From Reyranella massiliensis 521 (GTDB lineage: Bacteria; Pseudomonadota; Alphaproteobacteria; Reyranellales; Reyranellaceae): a stretch of DNA of 61,183 nt. The notes under the pieces were generated by a model. That model was not told the origin of the DNA. It ran no database searches and saw only the letters and a program-made list of their open reading frames with translations. The stretch lies in NCBI GenBank assembly GCA_945862125.1, contig CAMAYC010000013.1, positions 1 to 61,183 on the forward strand, written 5' to 3'. Shown piece after piece: positions 45,365 through 57,307 of this stretch. The translations under genes and the position numbers were made by a program. Positions within the stretch are counted from its first letter, which is position 1; each line of letters begins with the position of its first letter.

Positions 45365-46278
45365 TGGCACTCGCGACATCCAAGCCTCACCTGATCGATC
45401 GGCTGCCCAAGCCGCGAGGTCGGCTCGTGGCCGATGCGCCGCTCGGTCCCCAGACTTGGTTCCGCACCGGCGGGCCAGCGGAAGTCCTGTTCCGGCCGGC
45501 CGATGTCGAGGACCTGGCATCGTTTCTGGCGGCACTGCCGGTGGATGTGGCGGTCACGGTGCTGGGTGTCGGCTCGAACCTTCTGGTGCGCGACGGTGGC
45601 GTCCGCGGTGTGGTCATCCGCCTGATGCGCGGCTTCACCGGCATCGCTGTCGAGGGCAACGAACTGGTGAGCGGTGCCGGCGCGCCCGATCTCAACGTCG
45701 CCCTGACCGCGCGCGATCACGGCCTGGCCGGACTGGAATTCCTGAGCGGTATCCCTGGCACGATCGGCGGCGCGATCGCCATGAATGGCGGCGCCTATGG
45801 CGGGGAACTCGCGCATGTCCTGGTATCGGCGGAGGCCGTCGATCGCCGTGGCGTTGTTCATCATGTCGCCGCCGCGGATCTCGGCTTCAGCTACCGCCAC
45901 AGCGCTGCACCTGCCGACTGGATCTTCACATCGGCCCGGCTGCGCGCCACGCCGGGCGACCAGCTCGTGATCGCGCGGCGTATCGCCGAGATCGATGCTG
46001 CCCGCACTGAGTCGCAGCCGCGCAGCCGTACCGGCGGGTCGACCTTCGTCAATCCCGAGGGCCATAGGGCGTGGGAGCTGATCGACCGTGCCGGTTGCCG
46101 TGGCCTGCGGATCGGCGAGGCGCAGGTCTCGGAGAAGCATTGCAATTTCCTGATCAATCTCGGTGCCGCGACGGCGGCCGACATCGAGGCTCTGGGTGAA
46201 GAAGTGCGCCGGCGTGTGCTTGCGCACAGCGGTGTGCAACTGGCCTGGGAAATCAAGCGCATCGGGGAGACCGCATGA
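45361..46278 (+). CDS. murB: UDP-N-acetylenolpyruvoylglucosamine reductase MurB
   Basis: FAD-dependent reductase that makes UDP-MurNAc. The 305-residue protein has the type II MurB layout: [16 protein letters not shown], the FAD loop [45 protein letters not shown], the catalytic serine in [12 protein letters not shown] and the C-terminal [10 protein letters not shown]. The first ATG (45361) overlaps murC; a second ATG follows at once. Confidence 0.97.
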   Translation: MMALATSKPHLIDRLPKPRGRLVADAPLGPQTWFRTGGPAEVLFRPADVEDLASFLAALPVDVAVTVLGVGSNLLVRDGGVRGVVIRLMRGFTGIAVEGNELVSGAGAPDLNVALTARDHGLAGLEFLSGIPGTIGGAIAMNGGAYGGELAHVLVSAEAVDRRGVVHHVAAADLGFSYRHSAAPADWIFTSARLRATPGDQLVIARRIAEIDAARTESQPRSRTGGSTFVNPEGHRAWELIDRAGCRGLRIGEAQVSEKHCNFLINLGAATAADIEALGEEVRRRVLAHSGVQLAWEIKRIGETA

Positions 46279-47207
46279 CACGCACCGTGGCGGTCCTGAT
46301 GGGTGGCTGGTCACCTGAGCGCGAGGTCTCGCTCGTGAGCGGTAAGGCGTGCGCCGAAGGACTGCGAGAGGGCGGCCACAAGGTCGTCGAATACGACGTG
46401 AAGCGCGACCTGCGCGCCCTGGTCGAATTCCTGCGGCCGGCCGCGGGCGGCGGACCGGATGTCGTGTTCAACGCCTTGCATGGCCGCTACGGCGAGGACG
46501 GTTGCATCCAGGGCGTGCTCGAGATCATGGCGATCCCCTATACGCATTCCGGCGTGCTCGCCTCGGCGATCGCCATGGACAAGCCGCTGGCACGTCATGT
46601 TTTCGCGTCGCTTGGCTTGCGCGTTGCCGAGGGTCGCGTGATCGAGCGCCGATCGCTCGCGGCGGGTGATCCGATGCCGCGGCCGTATGTCGTGAAGCCG
46701 ATCGACCAGGGCTCCAGTATCGGTGTCCATATCGTGCGCGACGGCGACAACCTCGCCGCGGTCGAGGCCGCCGAGGCGGCGTTCGGTGAGCGCGTGCTGG
46801 TCGAGAAGTTCGTGCCGGGCCGTGAGCTCACGGTCGCGGTGATGGGCGACAAGTCCCTCGCGGTGACCGAACTCCGGCCGCGCACGCGATTCTACGACTA
46901 CGAAGCCAAGTACACCGACGGCATTACCGAGCATCTCGTGCCGGCGCCGGTACCGGCCGACATCTACGAGACGGCGAAGCAGTGGGCGCTCCAGGCGTAT
47001 CAGGAGCTTGGCTGCGAAGGCCTCAGCCGCGCAGACTTCCGCTGGGACGATTCGAAGCCCGGTACGTCGGGGCTCGTCATCCTGGAGCTCAACACCCAGC
47101 CTGGCATGACGCCGCTGTCGCTGGCGCCGGAGCAGGCCAAGTGGGCCGGTATCTCGTGGGCCGATCTCATGACCTGGATGGTCGATCACGCGAGGCGACC
47201 GTCGTGA
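46275..47207 (+). CDS. ddl: D-alanine:D-alanine ligase
   Basis: ATP-grasp ligase that makes D-Ala-D-Ala for MurF. The 310-residue protein shows VLMGGWSPEREVSLVSG at the N-terminus, NALHGRYGEDGCIQG, VVKPIDQGSSIGVHIV, and the metal-binding ELNTQPGMTPLSLAPEQA at the C-terminus. It overlaps murB by four bases and ends in GTGA, where ftsQ begins. Confidence 0.97.
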   Translation: MTRTVAVLMGGWSPEREVSLVSGKACAEGLREGGHKVVEYDVKRDLRALVEFLRPAAGGGPDVVFNALHGRYGEDGCIQGVLEIMAIPYTHSGVLASAIAMDKPLARHVFASLGLRVAEGRVIERRSLAAGDPMPRPYVVKPIDQGSSIGVHIVRDGDNLAAVEAAEAAFGERVLVEKFVPGRELTVAVMGDKSLAVTELRPRTRFYDYEAKYTDGITEHLVPAPVPADIYETAKQWALQAYQELGCEGLSRADFRWDDSKPGTSGLVILELNTQPGMTPLSLAPEQAKWAGISWADLMTWMVDHARRPS

Positions 47208-48097
47208 GCGCCGCTTCCACGAAAACGTCAACCAAGACCGCTGCCAAGTCGGCGGCGCCGAAGCGCGACTACGACCGTCGGAAGAAGCGCGGCCCCGTGC
47301 GCAAGACCGGCCGCCCGTTTTGGCGCCAGCCGATGATGCTGGGCCTCGTCGTCCTGATGCTCGGCGGCGGTGCAGGCGGCGGCTGGTGGGCCTGGCGCGA
47401 GGGTTGGCTGGTCGAAGTCCAGAGCCGGATCGATTCGGTGGGCCGCAGCATCGTGGGCGCCGTGACGCCGTTCAAGCTGGCCGACGTCACCGTCGAGGGC
47501 CGTGACTATGTCGAGCGCGAAGCCATCCTGGCCGCCCTCAACGTCAAGCCCGGCGACTCACTGCTGGGCGTCGACCTGCAGGCTTCCCGCCAGCGTCTCG
47601 AGGCGATCGACTGGGTGGCGGGTGCCACCGTCGAGCGGCGCCTGCCGGACACGCTATACGTGACCTTGCGTGAACGCCGCGCGGTCGCTCTTTGGCAGAA
47701 CGGCGCGGAATACACGCTGATCGACAGGAACGGCCGCACCGTTCGCGCCAGCCGCATGCCGCCCGGCGCCGAATCGCTGCTGCTGCTGGGCGGTGTCGGC
47801 GCGCCCGAGCATGTCGGAGAACTGCTGCTGCTGCTCGCTTACGAGCCGGCGCTGACCCGTCAGTTGCGCGCCGCCGTTTGGGTCGGCCAGCGCCGCTGGA
47901 ACCTGGTGTTGAACAACGGCGTCGAGATCTGGTTGCCCGAAGAGGACGCGGTCGCGGCCCTCCAGCACGTCGCCAAGCTTGAGGCCCAACACAGGCTGTT
48001 GTCGCGCGAATACGGCATCGTCGACCTCAGGCTGCCGGACAAGCTCTATCTGAGGAAACGCGGACCGGGCGGCGATGCGTCCCCCGGTCCGGCGTGA
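47204..48097 (+). CDS. ftsQ: Cell division protein FtsQ
   Basis: Bitopic division protein that recruits FtsB and FtsL. The 297-residue protein has a long basic cytosolic head (Lys/Arg-rich, residues 1-42), one membrane helix (about 43-64), a POTRA domain beginning near residue 87 (FKLADVTVEGRDYV) and the FtsQ beta domain with DLRLPDKLYLR at the end. Start is GTG at 47204, overlapping the ddl stop. A 44-bp gap then separates it from ftsA. Confidence 0.94.
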   Translation: MSAASTKTSTKTAAKSAAPKRDYDRRKKRGPVRKTGRPFWRQPMMLGLVVLMLGGGAGGGWWAWREGWLVEVQSRIDSVGRSIVGAVTPFKLADVTVEGRDYVEREAILAALNVKPGDSLLGVDLQASRQRLEAIDWVAGATVERRLPDTLYVTLRERRAVALWQNGAEYTLIDRNGRTVRASRMPPGAESLLLLGGVGAPEHVGELLLLLAYEPALTRQLRAAVWVGQRRWNLVLNNGVEIWLPEEDAVAALQHVAKLEAQHRLLSREYGIVDLRLPDKLYLRKRGPGGDASPGPA

Positions 48098-48141
48098 CGT
48101 CCAATGAAACCTAAAGTGTACGCGTAGAGACGGGGGACATC

Positions 48142-49377
48142 GTGGCGAAGGCAAGAAATGGCGTCATTGCGGCGCTTGATATCGGGACCAGCAAGGTTGT
48201 CTGCTTCGTGGCGCGAGTCGACGGGCAGGGGCTTCGCGTGGTCGGCATCGGCCATCAGGCTGCCCAGGGCATGCGCTCCGGCAACATCATCGACATGGAG
48301 GCCGCCACCCGCGCGATCTCCTCGGCGGTGTCGACGGCCGAGGAGATGTGCGGCGAGCATGTGCGCGAGGTCATTGTCGGTGTCAGCGGCGGCTCGGCCG
48401 CCTCGCACAACCAGAGCCTCGAAGTCGCGATCGGCCACCACGAGATCGGCGAGCGCGATGTCCGCCGGGTGCAGACCCACATCCATCTACCGGCCGAGAC
48501 CGCCGACCGCGACATCATCCATTCCGAGGCGATCGGCTACACCGTCGACGGCGTTCCGGTGCGCGACGCCCGCGGCATGTTCGGTGAGCGTCTCGGCGTC
48601 GACGTGCACCTGGTGACGGCCACCAGCGGCGCCATGCGCAACCTCCAGGTCTGCGTGCGTCGCGCCCATCTCGAGATCGCCGAGCGTGTGGTTGCCTCGC
48701 ATGCCGCCGGCCTGAGTTCGCTGGTCTCCGACGAGCGCGACCTCGGCGTCACGCTGATCGACATGGGCGGCGGCACGACCTCGATCGCCGTTTTCTATGA
48801 AGGCCATCTCGTCCACGTCGATTCGATTCCGGTCGGCGGGGAGCATGTCACCCGGGATATCGCCCGCGGCCTTGCCACCCCGGTTGCCCATGCCGAGCGC
48901 ATGAAGACCCAGATCGGCCGCGCCGTCGCCAAGCCCAATGACGAATACGACATCATCGATGTGCCGCTGATCGGCGAGGAAGACCGCACGCGCCCCAATC
49001 ACATCCCGCGCTCGATCCTGGTCGGCGTCATCCGCCCGCGCATTGAGGAGACGTTCGAACTGGTACGCAGCCGCCTCGAAGCCAGCGGTGTGGATAAGTT
49101 GGCGGGTGGGCGCGCCGTTCTGGTCGGCGGCGGTTGCCAGCTCGACGGCGTGCCCGAGGTGGCGGCAGCCATTCTCAACAAGAAGGTGCGAACGGGAGCC
49201 CCGTTGCGCCTAGCCGGGCTGGCTGATTCGACCGGTGGGCCTGCCTTTTCAGCGGCCGCAGGGCTGCTCTCGTTTGCACTGCACCATCACGCCGCCGCCC
49301 AGGCCCAGCCGACGTCGGCAGAAGCGCAGGCGAGCCGGATTGGTCGCATTGGCAGTTGGATTAGAGAGAACTTTTAG
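48142..49377 (+). CDS. ftsA: Cell division protein FtsA
   Basis: Actin-like protein that tethers FtsZ to the membrane. The 411-residue protein has the phosphate-1 loop ALDIGTSKVVCFV, the LIDMGGGTTSIAVF phosphate-2 motif, GGRAVLVGGGCQLDG, and a C-terminal amphipathic helix (RIGRIGSWIREN) for membrane binding. Start is GTG at 48142 after gacgggggaca. Unlike upstream genes it is not overlapped by ftsQ, and 147 bp separate it from ftsZ. Confidence 0.97.
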   Translation: MAKARNGVIAALDIGTSKVVCFVARVDGQGLRVVGIGHQAAQGMRSGNIIDMEAATRAISSAVSTAEEMCGEHVREVIVGVSGGSAASHNQSLEVAIGHHEIGERDVRRVQTHIHLPAETADRDIIHSEAIGYTVDGVPVRDARGMFGERLGVDVHLVTATSGAMRNLQVCVRRAHLEIAERVVASHAAGLSSLVSDERDLGVTLIDMGGGTTSIAVFYEGHLVHVDSIPVGGEHVTRDIARGLATPVAHAERMKTQIGRAVAKPNDEYDIIDVPLIGEEDRTRPNHIPRSILVGVIRPRIEETFELVRSRLEASGVDKLAGGRAVLVGGGCQLDGVPEVAAAILNKKVRTGAPLRLAGLADSTGGPAFSAAAGLLSFALHHHAAAQAQPTSAEAQASRIGRIGSWIRENF

Positions 49378-49524
49378 GCAATATGTTGTGTGGGATATGG
49401 CAATCCCCAACAGGCTGTAGTCAACGATAAGAAAAAGCCCGGTGGCGGTGAAGGGTCTTTCCTTAAAAGGGTCCGCGTCGCTACTCCGAGCAGATACCCC
49501 CCTCGTTTGCGTGGAGAAAGCCGA

Positions 49525-51327
49525 ATGACAATCAACCTCAGCCTCCCCCAAAAGGAGTCGGAGATTAAGCCGCGTATCACCGTCGTTGGTGTCGGCGGCG
49601 CAGGCGGAAACGCCGTCAACAACATGATCAGTGCTGCGTTGGAAGGCGTCGAATTCATCGTCGCCAACACCGACGCGCAGGCACTCGGCCAGTCGCTTGC
49701 CGACCGGCGGGTACAGCTCGGTATCACCATCACCCAGGGCCTGGGCGCGGGTGCGCGGCCCGAGGTCGGCCGTCAGGCGGCTGAGGAAGCCTTGCCGGAA
49801 ATCCTGCAGCTTCTCGACGGCGCCAACATGGTGTTCGTGACCGCCGGCATGGGCGGCGGCACCGGCACCGGTGCGGCGCCCGTCATCGCCGCCGCGGCGC
49901 GCGAGCAGGGCATCCTCACCATCGGCGTCGTCACCAAGCCGTTCCACTTCGAGGGCCGCCGCCGCATGCAGTCGGCCGAGCAGGGCATCTTGGAACTGGA
50001 GAAGGTGGTCGACACGCTGATCGTCATTCCCAACCAGAACCTGTTCAAGATCGCCAACGAGAAGACGACGTTCGCCGACGCCTTCAAGATGGCCGACGAC
50101 GTGCTGCACATGGGCGTGCGCGGCGTCACCGATCTCATGGTCATGCCGGGTCTCATCAACCTCGATTTCGCCGACATCCGCACGGTGATGGGCGAGATGG
50201 GCAAGGCGATGATGGGCACCGGCGAAGCCGAAGGTCCCGACCGCAGCCGCGTCGCCGCCGAGTCGGCGATCTCCAACCCGCTGCTCGAAGACCACTCGAT
50301 GAAGGGCGCCCAGGGTGTCCTCATCAACATCACCGGCGGCCTCGACATGACGCTGCATGAGGTCGACGAAGCGGCCAACCGCATCCGCGAGGAAGTCGAC
50401 GCCGAAGCCAACATCATCTTTGGCTCGACCTTCGATGCTACCATGCAGGGCCGCATGCGCGTGTCGGTGGTGGCTACCGGCATCGCCGCCATGGCGGCGC
50501 AGCAGCCGGCGCCGAACTACCTCTCGCTCGACATGAACCGTCCGATGCAGACCGGTCAGCCGGCGCTCAGCCGTCCGACCGCGCCGCCGGTCGGTCGTAT
50601 CGCCATGCCGACTGCGGCGACCGCCGCGCCGATGCCTGCCGCGCCGATCCCCGCGGCGCCTGTCGCGATGGCTCCCATGGCACCGCCGGCTGCGCCTGTC
50701 GCGCCACCGGCACCGCCGATGATGGCAACCGCGCCGATGGCCGAGGCCGCACCGGCCCCGATCGCCCAGGCGCCGATTGCCGAGGCGCCCATTCCGGCGC
50801 AGATCATGGCGGCGGCACCGGTCGAGGCTCCCATGCCCGCGCCGGCTCCGGCGCCCGTGGCACAAGCGCCGGCTCCGGCGCCCGTGGCACAAGCGCCGGT
50901 CGCGGCTGCTCCGGCGCCTGCGCCGGTGGCTGCTCCCACTGCTCCTGCGGCCCAGCGGCCGTTGGTCGACGAGAACGACTGGCGCGTCAGCCGTCCGCCG
51001 ATGAAGGCCGCTGTACGAGCGGCCGAACCCAACGCGCGACCGATGGCCGCGCGCCCGGCCGGCGGCGACAGCCGCTCGCCCAACCTCTTCCAGCGCATCA
51101 CCGGCGCTTTCTCGGCGCCCAAGCCTGTGGCCGCAGCTGCCGCTCCCGCCGAGCCGGCGGCGGCTCGTGCAGTGCCGGAAAACGTCGTGGCCGTCGCCCC
51201 CAAGCCCGTCGTTCGGGCCGCGCCGGTCCAGACCTCGATCAGCCTCGACGTCACCGAGCGGACCAAACCCGCCCGAGATGACGACGACCTGCAGATTCCT
51301 GCTTTCCTGCGTCGGCAAGCCAACTGA
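49525..51327 (+). CDS. ftsZ: Cell division GTPase FtsZ with long linker
   Basis: Tubulin-like GTPase that forms the division ring. The 600-residue protein has the GTPase core (about residues 1-320) with [14 protein letters not shown], the GGGTGTG signature near residue 112 and the T7 loop [10 protein letters not shown] Pro/Ala/Met-rich linker of roughly 250 residues follows, then the C-terminal peptide [12 protein letters not shown] that binds FtsA. Typical FtsZ is under 400 residues in E. coli; alphaproteobacterial forms are longer. ATG 49525 has GGAG 8 bases upstream. The linker DNA contains a 27-bp tandem repeat. Confidence 0.97.
   Translation: MTINLSLPQKESEIKPRITVVGVGGAGGNAVNNMISAALEGVEFIVANTDAQALGQSLADRRVQLGITITQGLGAGARPEVGRQAAEEALPEILQLLDGANMVFVTAGMGGGTGTGAAPVIAAAAREQGILTIGVVTKPFHFEGRRRMQSAEQGILELEKVVDTLIVIPNQNLFKIANEKTTFADAFKMADDVLHMGVRGVTDLMVMPGLINLDFADIRTVMGEMGKAMMGTGEAEGPDRSRVAAESAISNPLLEDHSMKGAQGVLINITGGLDMTLHEVDEAANRIREEVDAEANIIFGSTFDATMQGRMRVSVVATGIAAMAAQQPAPNYLSLDMNRPMQTGQPALSRPTAPPVGRIAMPTAATAAPMPAAPIPAAPVAMAPMAPPAAPVAPPAPPMMATAPMAEAAPAPIAQAPIAEAPIPAQIMAAAPVEAPMPAPAPAPVAQAPAPAPVAQAPVAAAPAPAPVAAPTAPAAQRPLVDENDWRVSRPPMKAAVRAAEPNARPMAARPAGGDSRSPNLFQRITGAFSAPKPVAAAAAPAEPAAARAVPENVVAVAPKPVVRAAPVQTSISLDVTERTKPARDDDDLQIPAFLRRQAN
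50839..50892 (+). repeat. 27-bp tandem repeat in the FtsZ linker
   Basis: Two identical 27-bp copies (50839-50865 and 50866-50892), each encoding APAPAPVAQ in frame. Because the unit is a multiple of three, copy-number change would alter linker length without breaking the frame. Confidence 0.9.
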
Positions 51328-51360
51328 CGCAGACTTTCCGAGTTCTCCACGCATCCTATC

Positions 51361-51387
51361 GAGGGGCCGTTCGGCCCCTCTTTTTTT
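51361..51387 (+). terminator. Rho-independent terminator after ftsZ
   Basis: Stem gaggggcc (51361-51368) with ggcccctc (51373-51380), loop gttc, followed by seven T (51381-51387). It closes the dcw transcript; bamD begins 49 bp further on. Confidence 0.93.
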
Positions 51388-51436
51388 GGCTTCAGCGTGA
51401 TATAACCCGGCGGCACTCTGGTTTGACGGATGGGAA

Positions 51437-52261
51437 ATGTCGAAAGCGGGCGTAGGTATCACTCGGCACGTGGTTGCAGGACTGGCGCTGGCTTCGATGG
51501 CGCTGGGCCTGGTCGGCTGCGGCTCGTCCGACGACGACAAGAACTACGTCGAGAGGCCGGTGGAACAGCTCTACAACCAGGCGCTCGATGAGCTGGGGGC
51601 CCAGGAATACAAGAAGGCCGCCAAGGGCTTCGAGGAAGTCGACCGCCAGCATCCCTATTCGGTGTGGGCCACCAAGGCCCAGATCATGGCCGCCTTCGCC
51701 TACTATCAGTCGAACAAGTACGACGAGGCAATCATCGCGCTGGATCGCTTCATCCAGCTCCATCCCGGTCACCGTGATCTCGCCTACGCCTATTACCTGA
51801 AGGCGCTTTGCTACTACGAACAGATCTCCGACGTCGGCCGCGACCAGCGCGTGACGCAGCAGGCGCTCGAGGCGCTGGCGGAAGTCGTCAAGCGTTTCTC
51901 CGGCTCGCCCTACGCGCGCGATGCGCGCCTCAAGGTCGAACTCGCCATCGACCATCTCGCCGGCAAGGAGATGGCCGTTGGCCGCTACTACCAGGCGAAG
52001 CAGCAGTATGTCGGCGCGATCAACCGCTATCGCGTCGTGATCGAACGCTACCAGACGACCACGCATGTGCCGGAGGCCCTCCACCGTCTCGTCGAGAGCT
52101 ATCTCGCTCTCGGCGTGAAGAGCGAAGCCAAGGAGAATGCCGCCGTGCTGGGGTTCAATTTCCCGGGCAGCGAATGGTATCAGGACAGCTACTTCCTGAT
52201 GACCGGCGAGGGCCAAAGGCCACCCGACGAGAAGAGTAGCTGGTTCTTCGGACTCTTCTGA
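51437..52261 (+). CDS. bamD: Outer membrane assembly lipoprotein BamD
   Basis: Essential lipoprotein of the BAM complex that inserts beta-barrel proteins in the outer membrane (also called ComL). The 274-residue protein has a signal peptide with lipobox LVGC (lipidated Cys28) and TPR-like repeats starting PVEQLYNQALDELGAQEYKKA. Its presence shows a conventional outer membrane. In most alphaproteobacteria lpxC lies between ftsZ and this gene; here only a terminator and 109 bp do. Confidence 0.95.
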   Translation: MSKAGVGITRHVVAGLALASMALGLVGCGSSDDDKNYVERPVEQLYNQALDELGAQEYKKAAKGFEEVDRQHPYSVWATKAQIMAAFAYYQSNKYDEAIIALDRFIQLHPGHRDLAYAYYLKALCYYEQISDVGRDQRVTQQALEALAEVVKRFSGSPYARDARLKVELAIDHLAGKEMAVGRYYQAKQQYVGAINRYRVVIERYQTTTHVPEALHRLVESYLALGVKSEAKENAAVLGFNFPGSEWYQDSYFLMTGEGQRPPDEKSSWFFGLF

Positions 52262-52267
52262 CCGGGC

Positions 52268-56105
<3,838 letters not shown>

Positions 56106-56269
56106 ACGACCAGGGCGACACAGCGGGTGTGCATGGTTGTCACGCATTGGCCGAGGGTCTCGCAACCCCCGATTTCTTTATCGGAGCCGGGCACAATGCT
56201 ACAGCATCTGGTGTTCTACGGTGTGCGCGCAGCTGCGCTCAATTGAAGTTAATGGCTGGAGTTGATCGA

Positions 56270-57304
56270 ATGGATCTGTCCCGTTTTCCGCGTCGTCGCT
56301 ACACCCACGCCCCCACGCCGATCGAACTGCTGCCGCACTTCACCAAGGCCCTGGCGGCGAGCTGTCCGGGCGGCGTCGGGCCGGAGATCTGGATCAAGCG
56401 CGACGACATGCTGGGCCTGTTCCCGGGCGGCAACAAAACCCGCAAGCTCGAATTCCTGGCGGCGGATGCAATGGCGCACGGCGCCGACACGCTGATCACC
56501 TGCGGCGCGCCGCAGTCCAACCACTGCCGCATCACGCTGGCCGCCGCGGTCAAGGAGGGGCTGAAGTGCCGCTTCGTGATCGAGGAGCGCGTGCCCGGCA
56601 GCTACAGCAAGGAAGCCGGCGGCAACAACTTCATGTTCGAGCTGATGGGCGTGGAAGCCATCACCGTGGTGCCCGGCGGCTCGGACATGGGCGCCGCCAT
56701 GTCGAAGGTGGCCCAGGAAGTCGCCTCGCTCGGCCGCAAGGGCTACATCATCCCGGGCGGCGGCTCGAACGCCATCGGCGGCCTGGGCTATGTCGCCTGC
56801 GTGCAGGAAATGCAGCAGCAGTGGTTCGACATGGGCGTGGCCTTCGATGCCGTCGTGGTCGGCTCGGGCAGCTCGGGCACGCATGGCGGCATGGTGGCGG
56901 GCTTCCTGGGCAACAACATCAAGGTCCCGCTGATCGGCATCGGCGTCAGCCGCGATCCCGCCGACCAGGAGCCGCTGGTCCACAAGGAAGCGCAGGCGGT
57001 GGCCGACCTGCTCGGCATCGGCAAGGTGCCGCGCGAGGCGGTGAAGAGTTTTGGCGGCTTTTGGCAGCCGAAATATTCCGTGCCGAACGCGAAGATGGTC
57101 GAAGCCGTCCAGATGGCGGCGCGCACTGAAGGCATCCTGCTTGATCCGGTCTATACCGGAAAGATCATGGCCGGCCTCATCGGCCTCGCCCGCCAGGGCC
57201 ACTTCAAGCCCAACGCCAAGGTGCTCTTCATGCACACCGGCGGACTGCCGTCGCTGGACGTCTACCAGGACGTCGTGCTCGGCCGGACTGTCTTGCCGGA
57301 TTAG
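56270..57304 (+). CDS. D-cysteine desulfhydrase / ACC deaminase-family PLP enzyme
   Basis: A 344-residue fold-type II PLP enzyme beginning MDLSRFPRRRYTHAPTPIE, as in D-cysteine desulfhydrases (DcyD), which break D-cysteine to pyruvate, H2S and ammonia. The PLP lysine is in GGNKTRKLEFL, and the CGAPQSNHCR and GSGSSGTHGG segments match. An upstream in-frame ATG (56252) exists, but GGAG at 56258-56261 lies 8 bases before the chosen one. D-cysteine versus ACC or another D-amino acid as substrate cannot be settled by eye. A 164-bp gap without a visible promoter motif separates it from ligA. Confidence 0.85.
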   Translation: MDLSRFPRRRYTHAPTPIELLPHFTKALAASCPGGVGPEIWIKRDDMLGLFPGGNKTRKLEFLAADAMAHGADTLITCGAPQSNHCRITLAAAVKEGLKCRFVIEERVPGSYSKEAGGNNFMFELMGVEAITVVPGGSDMGAAMSKVAQEVASLGRKGYIIPGGGSNAIGGLGYVACVQEMQQQWFDMGVAFDAVVVGSGSSGTHGGMVAGFLGNNIKVPLIGIGVSRDPADQEPLVHKEAQAVADLLGIGKVPREAVKSFGGFWQPKYSVPNAKMVEAVQMAARTEGILLDPVYTGKIMAGLIGLARQGHFKPNAKVLFMHTGGLPSLDVYQDVVLGRTVLPD

Positions 57305-57307
57305 GGC

